Part shown: positions 1 to 9,780 of the stretch, piece after piece
Layout of the letters: each line of letters begins with the position of its first letter
Position numbering within the stretch: the first letter of the stretch is position 1
NCBI RefSeq assembly: GCF_001544455.2
Contig: NZ_FCOC02000005.1
Coordinates: 239,596-303,595, forward strand
Origin: Caballeronia sordidicola
GTDB lineage: Bacteria; Pseudomonadota; Gammaproteobacteria; Burkholderiales; Burkholderiaceae
Direction: 5' to 3'
Length of the DNA stretch: 64,000 nucleotides
Notes under the pieces: model-generated
The model's database searches: none
Told to the model about the DNA's origin: nothing
What the model saw: the letters and a program-made list of their open reading frames with translations, nothing else
Translations under genes and position numbers: made by a program

Positions 1-175
<175 letters not shown>

Positions 176-278
176 TCACTCCTTGGGCGGGATATGCTGA
201 TTCGACCGATCGTAGCCTGCGGCAGCGCTTGCGTCTTGCGTGAACGCGACACGATTCCACGTACAAAACGGCGCCCGG

Positions 279-1259
279 TCAACCGGCGTTTCTTTCGATC
301 CAGTTCCGCCGTTCCTCTCGCGGCGTGACGCCAAACTTTTCACGGTAAGCATTGGAAAAATGCGCCGCCGACGCAAACCCGCACGCCAGACTGATCTGCA
401 CCACCGACTGGCTGCTTCTTTGCAGTTGGGTACGCGCTTTGATCAGCCGGAGATTGAGGTAATACTTCGCGGGCATCGCGCCAAGATATTGCTTGAACAG
501 GCGCTCCAACTGCCGCCGCGAAATGCCGGAAAGCGCGGCGATTTCGTCCGTGGCAAGCGGCTCTTCTATATTTGCTTCCATCAGTTGCAACGCATCGTTC
601 AAACGCGGATGACGTTCGCCCGGCGCGGTAACGTAAGGAATGCGCTGGCGTTCATCGCCGGAACGCAACACCGGCATGCCCAGCGCGTCGGCAATCCGCT
701 CCGCGAGTTCACGGCTATGGTGGCGCGCGATCATGTTGAGCATGAAATCGGCCGTGGCCTGGCCGCCGCAACACGTGGCGCGGTCCCGGCCAGTTTCGAA
801 AATCTGCTGCGAAACAATGCAGTGCTCGAACTGCTCGGTGAACTGCTGCGCGATGTCCCAGTTCACGGCCACGCGATGACCATCGAGCAAGCCTGCCGAA
901 GCGAGCCACCACACGCCATGATGAATGCCGCTCACAAGCGGCGTGGCCGCCGCGACGCGCGCGAGCGCCTGGAGAAACGCACGCTGGCCGCCAAGCGCCT
1001 GAAACCCCTCGCCGAGCACGATCAGCCAGTCGCATTCGGTGTCAGCGCCAAATGCAGCCTGCGCCTTCAGCCACGCGCCGCCGCCAAGCGCCACGTCGCG
1101 TCCATCGGGCGACAGGACCTGCCACGCATAAAGCGCATTGCCATCGATTTCATTTGCAAGCCGCAACGTGTCGATGACCGGCCCGGCACCGCTCATGGAA
1201 CACGGGGCAATGGCCGCAATGGCCACCCGCAACGGCTGCGGCCCGGCTCCGTCCAGCAC
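279..1259 (-). CDS. argR: AraC-family regulator of arginine catabolism (ArgR type)
   Basis: The 326-residue protein has an N-terminal DJ-1/PfpI-like (GATase1) domain at about 10-190 and a C-terminal AraC double helix-turn-helix at about 215-320, with the signature region around SLACGFASAAHFSNAYRE. This is the GlxA/ArgR architecture. In Pseudomonas the ArgR of this type activates arginine uptake and succinyltransferase genes and is encoded behind aotP. The same order, ATPase then argR then an astC-like gene, is seen here. Translation appears to start at GTG 1257-1259, one base after the stop codon of the upstream ATPase gene, so coupling is likely. The assignment to arginine comes from context; the domains alone say only AraC/GlxA-like. 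Confidence 0.75.
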   Translation of the reverse strand: MLDGAGPQPLRVAIAAIAPCSMSGAGPVIDTLRLANEIDGNALYAWQVLSPDGRDVALGGGAWLKAQAAFGADTECDWLIVLGEGFQALGGQRAFLQALARVAAATPLVSGIHHGVWWLASAGLLDGHRVAVNWDIAQQFTEQFEHCIVSQQIFETGRDRATCCGGQATADFMLNMIARHHSRELAERIADALGMPVLRSGDERQRIPYVTAPGERHPRLNDALQLMEANIEEPLATDEIAALSGISRRQLERLFKQYLGAMPAKYYLNLRLIKARTQLQRSSQSVVQISLACGFASAAHFSNAYREKFGVTPREERRNWIERNAG

Positions 1260-1260
1260 G

Positions 1261-2163
1261 TTACTTGAGGCTGCCGGAGAGGAATTGCCGCAACCGTTCG
1301 CTGGTCGGCCGGCTCAGGACGTCGGCGGGCGCGCCTTCTTCTTCCGTGCGGCCCTGATGCAGAAACATCACATGATTCGATACGTTGCGCGCGAAGCCCA
1401 TCTCATGCGTGACCACGATCATGGTGCGGCCTTCTTCCGCCAGCTTCTGCATCACCTTCAGCACTTCGCCGACCAGTTCTGGATCGAGCGCGGAAGTGGG
1501 TTCGTCGAAGAGCATCACGTCCGGATGCATGGCAAGCGCGCGCGCGATCGCTACGCGCTGCTGCTGGCCGCCCGACAAATGCGACGGATACTGCTTTTCC
1601 ACCTTCGGCGCGAGCCCGACTTTCTCGAGACATTCCCGCGCGCGTTCGCTGGCTTCTTTCTTCGATAACCCAAGCACATGCATGGGCGCTTCCATGACGT
1701 TTTCAATCGATGTCATGTGCGCCCACAAGTTGAAGTGCTGGAACACCATCGCGAGTTTCGTGCGCACGCGCTGAAGCTGCTTGTGGTCGGCGACTTCGAG
1801 ATTTCCCCGGCTATCTGTTTTGGTGCGCACCGGCTCGCCGTCCACGATGATGTCACCCGCGTTCGGCCGTTCGAGGAAATTGATGCATCGCAGGAACGTA
1901 CTTTTGCCCGAACCGCTCGAACCGATGATGCTGATCACGTCGCCGGCGTTGGCGGCGAGAGAGACGCCCTTGAGCACTTCGTTGTCGCCGAAACGCTTAT
2001 GGATGTCGCGCGCGACGAGTTTGGGCGCGGCGTTGTGCGCGGCGGCCGATGCTGCGGTTTGTGCGGATGTGTCCAACACATTCTCCCCGGAGGATGAGTC
2101 TGAAGGTCCGATCGTTTCGATCATGGCTGCGGATTCTACCGAAACCCGCCGCGGCTCCGGCAT
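1261..2163 (-). CDS. aotP: Polar amino acid (arginine/histidine type) ABC transporter ATP-binding protein
   Basis: This is a 300-residue ABC ATPase of the HisP/AotP/GlnQ group. It shows Walker [10 protein letters not shown], signature LSGGQQQRV, Walker [13 protein letters not shown] and the H-loop VTHEMGF, so it should be active. It drives import of basic amino acids from the cytoplasmic face of the membrane. About 44 residues precede the usual HisP start; the ATG at 2124 is an alternative start. No binding protein or permease gene lies next to it, so its partners must be encoded elsewhere. It precedes argR by one base, matching the aotP-argR pairing of Pseudomonas. Confidence 0.8.
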   Translation of the reverse strand: MPEPRRVSVESAAMIETIGPSDSSSGENVLDTSAQTAASAAAHNAAPKLVARDIHKRFGDNEVLKGVSLAANAGDVISIIGSSGSGKSTFLRCINFLERPNAGDIIVDGEPVRTKTDSRGNLEVADHKQLQRVRTKLAMVFQHFNLWAHMTSIENVMEAPMHVLGLSKKEASERARECLEKVGLAPKVEKQYPSHLSGGQQQRVAIARALAMHPDVMLFDEPTSALDPELVGEVLKVMQKLAEEGRTMIVVTHEMGFARNVSNHVMFLHQGRTEEEGAPADVLSRPTSERLRQFLSGSLK

Positions 2164-2213
2164 TGGGACAAACGCCCTCGGCTGACGCGCGGGCCGGCTG
2201 CACGTCGCATTCG

Positions 2214-2639
2214 TCAGTCTGTTTCAGGCTCGCTGGGCAGGACGGCGCGCACGTGCTGGGCCACGCGGCCGTTGGCGAGCGCTATTTCCGGACTGCTTTG
2301 CAACAAGGGCAGATATTGGACGTCGAAGGCGGCGTTGCGCTCGCGGGCGCCGAACATCGATGTCACGGCGTGCGCAATATCGACGCGCGCGTCAGGCGTG
2401 GCGTCGGTGTCGTCGAGCACGTCGTCAAGCGCCGCAATGAGCGTGGAAAGCGGTCCGAGCCATTTGAAGGCGCTGCCGTTGATCACGATCTGGAGAAATT
2501 CGCCCGGCGAAACCGCGCCGAACTCGGCTTCATGCCGGGTGCGCAGTTCGTCGAGCAGCGCGCGGTGCAGCGCCAGTAACGGATGGCGCACATCCTTCAG
2601 GAAGGCGGTTGCTACGGAGTCGGTCATTCTTGTAGGCAT
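2214..2639 (-). CDS. Conserved hypothetical protein, 141 aa
   Basis: I do not recognise the family. The protein is soluble, with mostly helical character, an acidic centre ([15 protein letters not shown]) and no signal peptide or membrane segment. Coding quality is good: high-GC third positions and codon use like the neighbours. It is transcribed in the same direction as aotP and ends about 50 bases before it, so it may share the transcript. An ATG four codons in (2627) is an alternative start. No function is proposed. Confidence 0.6.
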   Translation of the reverse strand: MPTRMTDSVATAFLKDVRHPLLALHRALLDELRTRHEAEFGAVSPGEFLQIVINGSAFKWLGPLSTLIAALDDVLDDTDATPDARVDIAHAVTSMFGARERNAAFDVQYLPLLQSSPEIALANGRVAQHVRAVLPSEPETD

Positions 2640-2699
2640 GGGCGAGGTTCCGGAAATGGACGCAAGCGGACGCGCAAGCAGCAGCGCAATGCCCCAAGC

Positions 2700-3590
2700 C
2701 TACACCGTCACCAGAGCCCGCCCTACATAGCGAATAAAATCCGGCGCGGACAGCGGTTCGGAAAAAAGCCAACCCTGACCGAATTGAGCGCCGCGAGCGT
2801 GCAGATAACACGCCTGCTCTTCGTGCTCGATTCCCTCGGCCACGACCTGCACGCCAAGCGTCTGCGCCATGTCCACAATATGCGACGCCACGCTGCTCGA
2901 CGCCGCGTCCTGGCCGACGGTATCGACGAAGGACTTGTCTATTTTCAGCACATCGACCTGAAAATTCTGCAGGTGCGAGAGACTGGAATACCCCGTCCCG
3001 AAGTCGTCTATATACACCGGATGCCCGGCATCGCGAAACGCCTGGATGACTTCCTTGGCGGCATCGGCGTCGAGAAAACAGCGCTCGGTCGCCTCGATCC
3101 GGATCTGCTGCGGCGAGATGCCGGCTTCGGCCAGCGCCGGCGTCAGGCGATCCAGGAAACGCCGCGTGACGAGATCGGGCGCGCTCAGGTTGATCGATAC
3201 ATACATCTCGCGATACCGCTGCAAAAACTCGCCGAGTTCGAACAGGATGGTGTCGAACACCTGGTCCGTGATCGCCTGGATCAGACCGCGATGTTCCGCG
3301 AGCGGAATGAAGTGGTCGGGACGCACCACGCGGTTGTTCTGCTTCCAGCGCACGAGCGCTTCCGCGCCCACGCAGCGCCGCGTCTCGAGATCCACAATAG
3401 GCTGATACGCAACAATGAACTGATGCCGGCGCACGGCGTCGCTGAGCTGCCCGAGCGGCGAAAGGCGCCGGACCATCAGGAGACCTAGCCATGCCGAAAC
3501 AGCGAGGCCGCCCGCCAGTCCCGCGAACAGCCAGTTCCAGGGACGGGCGCGCAGACGTGCGGCGCCGCCGGCGAATTTGAAGGTGCTCAT
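2700..3590 (-). CDS. Membrane-anchored EAL-domain cyclic-di-GMP phosphodiesterase
   Basis: The 296-residue protein has one membrane segment (about 18-40) followed by a complete EAL domain. The residues expected for catalysis are present: EAL at 77-79, INLSA, IEATE, DDFGTG at 195-200, LKIDK, and AEGIE near 251-255. It should therefore hydrolyse c-di-GMP to pGpG. In this family the membrane segment before EAL usually follows a periplasmic CSS sensor domain and a first membrane helix. Here both are missing, and the upstream sequence does not encode them in any minus-strand frame. The start at ATG 3590 is chosen because the longer reading frame upstream has no plausible protein character. Confidence 0.8.
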   Translation of the reverse strand: MSTFKFAGGAARLRARPWNWLFAGLAGGLAVSAWLGLLMVRRLSPLGQLSDAVRRHQFIVAYQPIVDLETRRCVGAEALVRWKQNNRVVRPDHFIPLAEHRGLIQAITDQVFDTILFELGEFLQRYREMYVSINLSAPDLVTRRFLDRLTPALAEAGISPQQIRIEATERCFLDADAAKEVIQAFRDAGHPVYIDDFGTGYSSLSHLQNFQVDVLKIDKSFVDTVGQDAASSSVASHIVDMAQTLGVQVVAEGIEHEEQACYLHARGAQFGQGWLFSEPLSAPDFIRYVGRALVTV

Positions 3591-4057
3591 CGTGCGCGCT
3601 TCTTCATGGACGTCATGCCTCTTGTGTACATCCGGGTTCTTCCTGGTTCTTATATGTCGGACGCGATGCGCGCCAGAAGCGTCTTGCCGGCCACGGGATG
3701 AACAGTCGTGCCCACTGTTCAAGCTTTTCCCGCGTTCGTGTCATTTCTTCCATTGCCCGCACGCCAAGCAGGTTCATTGCACGGCCGGACACCCGCCGAC
3801 AGACCGCCGACAGACCGGCGAGCGACCCAGTGTAGCGGCGGCGCGTGCATCCCTTCAATGCTTGCACGGTGACGAAATGCGCCCATTGGTGGGCTGGCGC
3901 ACGCCGGCTCAGTAGTTTTGCGAGGCATGTGCGGGAGACGTCTGGTAAATGGCGGATAAGGCCGGGAGTCGTGAGAAAATCGGGCAGGTCTTGAACTCAT
4001 CCGATTGTTTCCATCGCCTGTGCGCGACGCTTTCACGCTCAACTCAAGAGATACTCA
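3591..4057. other. 467-base stretch without a convincing gene
   Basis: The stretch separates the divergently oriented EAL and GNAT genes. Short open frames exist on both strands, but their translations are Arg/Pro-rich shadows without domain character. It probably holds the two promoters. No clear hairpin or repeat was seen. Confidence 0.4.
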
Positions 4058-4603
4058 ATGGCACTGGACGAAGCCCGCGCAGTTACCATCCGCGACGCAA
4101 CCGCAGCTGATTTCCACACGATCACACGCATCTATGCGCACTACGTGCTGCATGCGCTCGCTACCTTCGAGGAAGTGCCGCCCGACGAGAACGAGATGCG
4201 CGCGCGGCACGCATCCATCACGAACGCTGGCCTGCCTTATCTGGTGGCGCAGGCGGACGGTGAAGTGGTCGGCTACACGTATGCAACGGCTTACAGGCCG
4301 CGCTCGGCTTACCGGCATACGATTGAGGATTCGGTTTATATCGCCGATGGTCATGGCGGCCGCGGACTGGGTCTCGCGCTACTGAGCGCGCTGATCGAAC
4401 GATGCGAGGCCGGCCCGTGGCGGCAGATGGTGGCCGTGGTCGGCAACAGCGGCAACGCCGGGTCGATTGCGCTGCACGCACGGCTCGGATTCGAACACGT
4501 GGGCGTATTTCGCCGGGTGGGCTACAAGCACGGCCAATGGGTCGATACCGTGCTCATGCAACGTCCATTGGGCGAAGACAAGGCGTTGCTGCCGCCGCGG
4601 TAG
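4058..4603 (+). CDS. GNAT N-acetyltransferase, phosphinothricin/methionine sulfoximine acetyltransferase type
   Basis: This 181-residue protein is a single GNAT domain. It resembles the Pat/Bar/MddA group: IRDATAADFHTITRIYAHYV at the N-terminus, SVYIADGHGGRGLGLALL (acetyl-CoA pyrophosphate loop of the Q/RxxGxG/A type) in the middle, and a C-terminal LGFEHVGVFRRVGYK motif typical of the group. The enzymes acetylate methionine sulfoximine, methionine sulfone or phosphinothricin with acetyl-CoA in the cytosol. Exact substrate is not readable. It is the first gene of a short rightward cluster with the YigZ and ferredoxin genes. Confidence 0.8.
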   Translation: MALDEARAVTIRDATAADFHTITRIYAHYVLHALATFEEVPPDENEMRARHASITNAGLPYLVAQADGEVVGYTYATAYRPRSAYRHTIEDSVYIADGHGGRGLGLALLSALIERCEAGPWRQMVAVVGNSGNAGSIALHARLGFEHVGVFRRVGYKHGQWVDTVLMQRPLGEDKALLPPR

Positions 4604-4644
4604 AAACAGATCAAAAGCAGTCCATTTTTCAGCCAGAGCTTTAC

Positions 4645-5238
4645 TTGCCTACTTACACGCTTGCCGCCGCCGTCACTGCTGAAATCGATATCCGCAAGAG
4701 CCGCTTTATCGCCGTGGCGCTGCCGGTTGCCGATCGCGCTGCCGCGATGCTCGAACTCGACGCGCTGCGCACCCGGCACCCCGCCGCCACGCACGTGTGC
4801 TGGGCGTTGCTCGCGGGCGGCGAATCCGGCATGTCAGATGACGGCGAACCCTCCGGCACCGCCGGCCGGCCGATCCTGGAAGTCCTGCGCCATCACGAAG
4901 TGGATGGTGTGCTGGCCGCCGTCGTGCGCTACTACGGCGGCATCAAGCTCGGCGCGGGCGGGCTCGTGCGTGCGTACACGGACGCCATCGCGACCGCGAT
5001 GCAGCGCGCCGAGCGCATTGAACGCGTGGCGCTCGGGCTGCTGGAGGTGGAAGTCGATTACTCGGACGAAGCCCGCATCCGCCGATGGATCGAGCAGGAG
5101 GGCCACGCGCTCGCCGAGCCTGGCTACGGCATGACGGTGAGCCTGTCGATCCAGATGCCGCTCGCTCAGCGCGACACCGCCGCCGATACCATCCGCGACC
5201 TGACACACGGGCGCGCGGTCATTGTGAAAGCGCCATGA
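4645..5238 (+). CDS. yigZ: YigZ/IMPACT family protein
   Basis: The protein (197 aa) has the UPF0029 N-terminal domain, with the conserved run THVCWALL then GEPSGTAGRPILE and VVRYYGGIKLGAGGLVRAY, and a C-terminal alpha/beta domain (DUF1949-like). The family is linked to nucleotide or RNA-related stress functions, but its biochemical role is unsettled. No ATG fits the N-terminus; a TTG at 4645 gives MPTYTLA, which matches how family members begin, so it is taken as the start. The ribosome site before it is weak. The stop overlaps the next gene in an ATGA, implying translational coupling to the ferredoxin. Confidence 0.8.
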   Translation: MPTYTLAAAVTAEIDIRKSRFIAVALPVADRAAAMLELDALRTRHPAATHVCWALLAGGESGMSDDGEPSGTAGRPILEVLRHHEVDGVLAAVVRYYGGIKLGAGGLVRAYTDAIATAMQRAERIERVALGLLEVEVDYSDEARIRRWIEQEGHALAEPGYGMTVSLSIQMPLAQRDTAADTIRDLTHGRAVIVKAP

Positions 5239-5567
5239 GTGCGCGGTCATTCACCATCACCCTGCTGCCTTCGAACCAGGATTTTCCGTCGACCGATGGA
5301 ACAACCATACTGGAAGCCGCGTCGCTCGCCGGGTTGCGTTTGCCGAGTTCATGCCGCAACGGCACGTGCCGGGCGTGCCTGTGCCAATTGAAAAACGGCG
5401 AGGTGCGCTACAAGATCGAATGGCCGGGCTTAACCACCGAAGAAAAAGCCGAAGGCTGGATCTTGCCGTGCGTGGCGATACCGGCGTCGAATGTGGAAAT
5501 TGAAGCGGATTTCGAGGAAATTCCTCCTCTTGCCGAACTCAAACCCGGTCGCGGTCGTGGCTTCTAA
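5235..5567 (+). CDS. 2Fe-2S plant-type ferredoxin
   Basis: The protein is 110 residues with one 2Fe-2S domain. The cluster motif is CRNGTCRACLC (C-x4-C-x2-C) plus the distant cysteine in GWILPCVAIP. It should carry electrons in the cytosol. The start codon overlaps the yigZ stop (ATGA), so the two are made from the same message. The C-terminus ends in a short basic Gly/Arg tail. The redox partner is not identifiable from context. Confidence 0.85.
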   Translation: MSARSFTITLLPSNQDFPSTDGTTILEAASLAGLRLPSSCRNGTCRACLCQLKNGEVRYKIEWPGLTTEEKAEGWILPCVAIPASNVEIEADFEEIPPLAELKPGRGRGF

Positions 5568-5766
5568 CGCGGCTCAAACACAGAAGCGCGACGTTGCTGA
5601 AAGACCCGGGTAATCCGGGATTGTTGTCTTTTATCAAAGACCTACGATGACGTTCGCGGCTGCCCCGAAGCGCCCGATTGTTGAGCCGCCTGCAATCAAG
5701 GCGTCAAAAAGTGTACAATTGCGTTTCGATTAATTTTCTGGCAGGGCCAGATTAACTGAGATATCA

Positions 5767-5979
5767 ATGACTAAAGTATTGTTGAAAGAGAACGAGCCTT
5801 TCGACGTCGCCATGCGCCGTTTTCGTCGCACTGTCGAACGTACCGGCCTGATTCAGGAACTGAAGTCGCGTATGGCTTATGAAAAGCCGACCACCGAGAG
5901 GAAGCGCAAGAAAGCCGCTGCCGTTGCTCGTCTGCGCAAGCAAATCCGCCGTGCACAGTTGCCGAAGAAATTCTATTGA
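5767..5979 (+). CDS. rpsU: 30S ribosomal protein S21
   Basis: The 70-residue basic protein matches bS21 along its length: N-terminal [19 protein letters not shown] and a Lys/Arg-rich C-terminus ending QLPKKFY. S21 sits near the 3-prime end of 16S rRNA and helps initiation on Shine-Dalgarno messages. It is monocistronic here, not in the rpsU-dnaG-rpoD arrangement. Burkholderiaceae usually carry more than one rpsU; this is probably the separate copy, which is an inference. Confidence 0.92.
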   Translation: MTKVLLKENEPFDVAMRRFRRTVERTGLIQELKSRMAYEKPTTERKRKKAAAVARLRKQIRRAQLPKKFY

Positions 5980-6261
5980 TGGTTGTATGGCTCACGGGCC
6001 ATGCGAACTGTGCGTTGCCTGAAGATATTCGTCCAGGTACAGATCCGGGCGTCGGCTCGGGCACAAATTCAGTGACGAAGCAAGTCGGTCTATAAGTCGC
6101 GCAATAGTGGGTTGTGTTTATCGCCTGCACTGTCAGCCGCGCAAATCCAGATTGTGAATGCCTGCACGATGTATTCATCATGCGGGTTTTTGGCATTGGT
6201 CCAACGAACGTGAAATGCGCATGCGAGCAAGCAAGCAAGCAATCATGTAGCGCTCAGCCGT

Positions 6262-6300
6262 AAACGCATAAAGCCCGGATAGACCGGGCTTTATGCGTTT
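6262..6300. terminator. 17-bp perfect inverted repeat, bidirectional terminator
   Basis: Arms 6262-6278 and 6284-6300 are perfectly complementary with a 5-base loop. The GC-rich core is flanked by A and T tracts on both sides. It lies 8 bases beyond the mature 3-prime end of the leftward tRNA-fMet and also downstream of rpsU, so it can stop both. Confidence 0.85.
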
Positions 6301-6307
6301 GAATCCT

Positions 6308-6384
<77 letters not shown>

Positions 6385-6462
6385 AAAAAGATTATAGCGG
6401 GACGGGCATCTGCGGTCAAACCTAATCGACGAATAGTGCAACTCTCTCGTGAAGCATCGAAC

Positions 6463-7995
6463 CTATGGCGTTGAGCCCGGCGTAGATGCCGCATAAGGGT
6501 CGGTTCCATTTCGCGCGGCATCGACGCATCGGCGATGTTCGCGTGAGAGGCGATTCAACAGCGGCAACAAGACAATAGCCACTGCCGCCCCACCCGCCGC
6601 TACCCAGCCAAGACCGAAGAAGAGCGATGTATAAAGCGGCAGCGATTGCAGCGGACCCAGATCTCCCGATGGCATGCGCGCAAGGTTCGCAACCACGCTG
6701 CCGAGATACTGCGACACGCCCGTAGCCACGTAATACGCGCCCATCATGAAGCCACTCATGCGCACGGGAACGTAGTGGGCGATCATCGCGAGGCCGAGGC
6801 CCGAGACCAGCAACTCGCCGAGCGAATACAGCCCGTAGCCAACGACCATGAACCACGAAGACACGCGGCCCTCGACTGCGTACCGGCCGCTGAACGAAAA
6901 CACGAAGAAGCCCAGCGCCACGACAATGAAACCCATCGCGTACTTGGCCGCGATGGGCAGATCGTGGCCCTTCTTTGCAAGCCGCGTATAGCCAATCGCG
7001 AGGAACGGACTCAGCAGCATGATCCAGAGCGGATTGAGCGCCTGGAATTGCGCCGCGCTCCACGAAAACAGCGTCATGTTGAATAACGTGAATGACGGGT
7101 CCACGTTGCGCAGCGCGAACAAGGTCAGCGACGTCGACATCTGCTGGTAGAAGATGAAAAAGAGAATGACCTGCAATGTGAGGATCAAGGCGGCAAGCAA
7201 TCCTGCCCGTTCGCTGCGGCCACACTTCATCAGCATCCAGCCGAAGATGACGAGAATGGCGGCGCCCGCCGCGTACACGCAGACCGCCGCAACACTTTCG
7301 TTCTGCAACACGAATACCGTCGCCACGCCAAGCGCAACGGAGCCCGCAACCACTGCGCCGAAATGGCGCCAGTGCATGGGTTTGTCGTCGGGCGCGGAGC
7401 CGATGCGCGCCACCGTCCGGCGCATCAGCGCGAAGTTGATCAAGCCAAGCACCATGCCCGCGAAACACACGGCGAAGGCGACGTGCCAGCCCCAATGATC
7501 CTTGATCCAGGGCGTGGCGAGCATCGAAATGGTCGAGCCGATATTCACCGCCATGTAGTAGATGGTGAATGCGCTGTCGAGGCGCGCGTCATCGCCTTCG
7601 TAGATGCGCCGCACGAGATTCGCCGCGTTCGCCTTGAACAAGCCGTTGCCGACCACGATCACGCCGAGGGCCGCATACATATATCCCAGCGATTCGAACG
7701 GAATCGCAAGCATGAGATAGCCCGACGCCAGCACGCACGCGCCAAAGATCATCGTGCGCCGCGCGCCGAGCACCTTGTCGCCAATCCACCCGCCTATTGC
7801 CGGCGCGGAAAAAACGAGCGCCGTGAACGCGCCCCATGTGAGGTTCGCGTGTTCGTCGGCGAAACCGAGCTTGTCGATCATGAACAAAACCAGCAACGCG
7901 GCCATGCCGTAATAGCCGAAACGCTCCCACATCTCGATCAGGAAAACGGTCGTAAACGAGCGCGTCTGCGACGTGCCGGACGAGTGTGAAGTCAT
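6463..7995 (-). CDS. POT/PTR2 family proton-dependent di-/tripeptide permease
   Basis: The 510-residue protein has about 12-14 hydrophobic segments and the POT signatures. Near the N-terminus EMWERFGYYGM carries the ExxER-type proton-coupling motif. It is followed by GGWIGDKVLGARRTM and later by FTIYYMAVNIGS (PTR2 signature). Members import di- and tripeptides with protons across the inner membrane. It resembles E. coli DtpA-D but I cannot assign the exact paralogue. It is divergent from the SDR pseudogene. Confidence 0.88.
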   Translation of the reverse strand: MTSHSSGTSQTRSFTTVFLIEMWERFGYYGMAALLVLFMIDKLGFADEHANLTWGAFTALVFSAPAIGGWIGDKVLGARRTMIFGACVLASGYLMLAIPFESLGYMYAALGVIVVGNGLFKANAANLVRRIYEGDDARLDSAFTIYYMAVNIGSTISMLATPWIKDHWGWHVAFAVCFAGMVLGLINFALMRRTVARIGSAPDDKPMHWRHFGAVVAGSVALGVATVFVLQNESVAAVCVYAAGAAILVIFGWMLMKCGRSERAGLLAALILTLQVILFFIFYQQMSTSLTLFALRNVDPSFTLFNMTLFSWSAAQFQALNPLWIMLLSPFLAIGYTRLAKKGHDLPIAAKYAMGFIVVALGFFVFSFSGRYAVEGRVSSWFMVVGYGLYSLGELLVSGLGLAMIAHYVPVRMSGFMMGAYYVATGVSQYLGSVVANLARMPSGDLGPLQSLPLYTSLFFGLGWVAAGGAAVAIVLLPLLNRLSREHRRCVDAARNGTDPYAASTPGSTP

Positions 7996-8318
7996 GATGA
8001 ATCTCGATTAGGTTTATTAACGCTGCATATGAACCGGCAACCCGGAGAACATCTCCTCCCGTTCATTCATGCAGGAGTCCGATTTATGGCGAGCCGCGAT
8101 TATCCCAGTGCGATCGGTAAATGTGTCGCAAAGCCTTGCACATACAGCGTTCAACTTTTTGAGACGACGATCGAAATGCAGGACGCTTGACTATCGTCAA
8201 CAGGTTGAGCGATAGCGTGGTGGCGTTGCACTGTTTCGCTTGCTGCTAAGTGCGCTGTGGACGTTTAAAACTCGTGATAACTTGTTCGCTCGACTTTTAC
8301 TGAACGGACTGCATTTAC
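7996..8318. other. Divergent intergenic region, 323 bases
   Basis: It separates the permease and the broken SDR gene and should hold both promoters. I see no open frame of coding quality and no strong hairpin. Confidence 0.4.
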
Positions 8319-9058
8319 ATGAACATCATCAAGGCGCTTCTCACCGGCCACACGCGCGGTCTTGGCGCGGCGCTCGCGGACAATCTGCTCGGGCGCGGCA
8401 TTGCCGTGCTGGGAATCTCGCGTACTCGCAGCGCTGCGCATGCTTCCGGTCTATTGCAGGAAGTGGAACTCGATCTCGCCATTACCTCCGCGGTAGAAAC
8501 GTGGATTGGAACGGGTGCATTGAAGCGGTTCGTGGAGGGCGCGCATACCGTGGTGCTGATCAATAACGCAGGCATGCTGCAGCCAGTGGGTCCGATCGAG
8601 ATACAGGATATTGGCGCGATCGGCCGCTCGGTGAGCCTGAACGTCGCCGCGCCGTTGATGTTGTCGGCAGCCGTCGCAGCCGCCAGCACGACAGCACGAC
8701 AGCGTTGGACCGCCGAATCGTGCACGTTTCAAGCGGCGCGGCGCGCAATGCCTACCCGGGCTGGAGCATCTACTGCGCGACGAAAGCAGCACTCGATCAC
8801 CACGCGCGCGCAGCGTCCTTGGATCATAACCGCGCGTTGCGCATTGGCAGCGTGGCGCCGGGTGTTATCGATACGGACATGCAAGCCGAGATTCGCGGCA
8901 TGGGTCTGGATGCTTTTCCGTTGCGCGAAAAATTCGATGAACTCAAGCGCAGCGGCCAACTATCCACTCCCGCCGACGCCGCGCGAAAGGTGCTCGACTA
9001 TGCGTTAAGCGATGCGTTCGGCGAAACGCCCGTGACGGACGTGCGCGAATTCAAGTGA
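8319..9058 (+). pseudogene. Short-chain dehydrogenase/reductase, frameshifted by an 8-bp tandem duplication
   Basis: The first part, from ATG 8319, gives an SDR Rossmann start (TGHTRGLG at residues 9-16) and INNAG. Near 8686-8703 the frame is lost and the rest (VHVSSGAARNAYPGWSIYCATK with the YxxxK catalytic pair) continues in another frame to the stop at 9058. The break coincides with two adjacent copies of acgacagc. Taking out one copy restores an uninterrupted SDR of about 243 residues. The gene is therefore either a recent pseudogene, a slippage variant or an assembly error. Its 3-prime end overlaps the convergent RNase H-like gene by about 60 bases. Confidence 0.85.
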
Positions 9059-9741
9059 TCGCCCATGGCGCCACGAATGGCGTCTTGCGACAGCGCATCC
9101 GCGGCTGTATTGCGGGCGCGCGGTATCCATTGAAGGCGGACGTCGGCGAGTTGTGCAATCAAAGCCCGCGCTTCTTCTGCGTATGAACTGAGCGCGGGCG
9201 CGCTCGCGGCTGCGTCGCGCAGCACGTCTTCTATCACGACCTGGCTGTCGCCATGAATCACGAGTTTCGCGGGCGCCGGTTGCCGCGATAACGCCGCCTG
9301 AAGCACCGCAATAAGCGCAAGATATTCGGCCTTGCAGCTATCGCCGTGACCGGCGAGGGCGCTGATCTTCACGACATCGCCTATGGGACTTTCGAGCACT
9401 CCGCCAATTCCAATCTTGCCGGGATTCGGATGCGCCGAGCCGTCGAACCATGCATGCCACGCCATGGCATCGCGGGGTGCGGGTTTTGGGCTCCGTGCGG
9501 CGCGTGCGGCTGCGCGGTCTTCACGCCGGCGCTGCGCGGCCCGAAGCGCCGCCGCTTGTTCGAGACGCCGCGCCTTCACGAGTTCGGCAAGCGGCAAAGC
9601 GCCCGCCGACTTTTTCAATGTCTGCGTAAGCGCGGCGTGCTCGCCGAGCGCCGTGAGCTTCGCCAGACGGCGGCTCGCCGCGCGCTCGCGTTTATAGGCA
9701 ATCTGGAACAACTCGTCGAACTCGAACATATCGGGGAGCAA
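8998..9741 (-). CDS. RNase HI-like (reverse transcriptase-like) protein
   Basis: The protein (247 aa, or 243 from the second ATG at 9729) has an Ala/Arg-rich helical N-terminal half and an RNase H domain from about residue 95. The acidic catalytic set is visible: D100 in WFDGSAHPNPG, E139 in CKAEYLAL, D165 in VIHGDSQ and D215 in NTAADALS. It could cleave RNA in RNA-DNA hybrids, but it is not the housekeeping RnhA because of the long N-terminal extension. Its 3-prime end overlaps the tail of the convergent SDR gene. Confidence 0.75.
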   Translation of the reverse strand: MLPDMFEFDELFQIAYKRERAASRRLAKLTALGEHAALTQTLKKSAGALPLAELVKARRLEQAAALRAAQRRREDRAAARAARSPKPAPRDAMAWHAWFDGSAHPNPGKIGIGGVLESPIGDVVKISALAGHGDSCKAEYLALIAVLQAALSRQPAPAKLVIHGDSQVVIEDVLRDAAASAPALSSYAEEARALIAQLADVRLQWIPRARNTAADALSQDAIRGAMGDHLNSRTSVTGVSPNASLNA

Positions 9742-9780
9742 AGTGGCCGAACGCCGAGCTTAACAAGCTTTTCGATTTTC

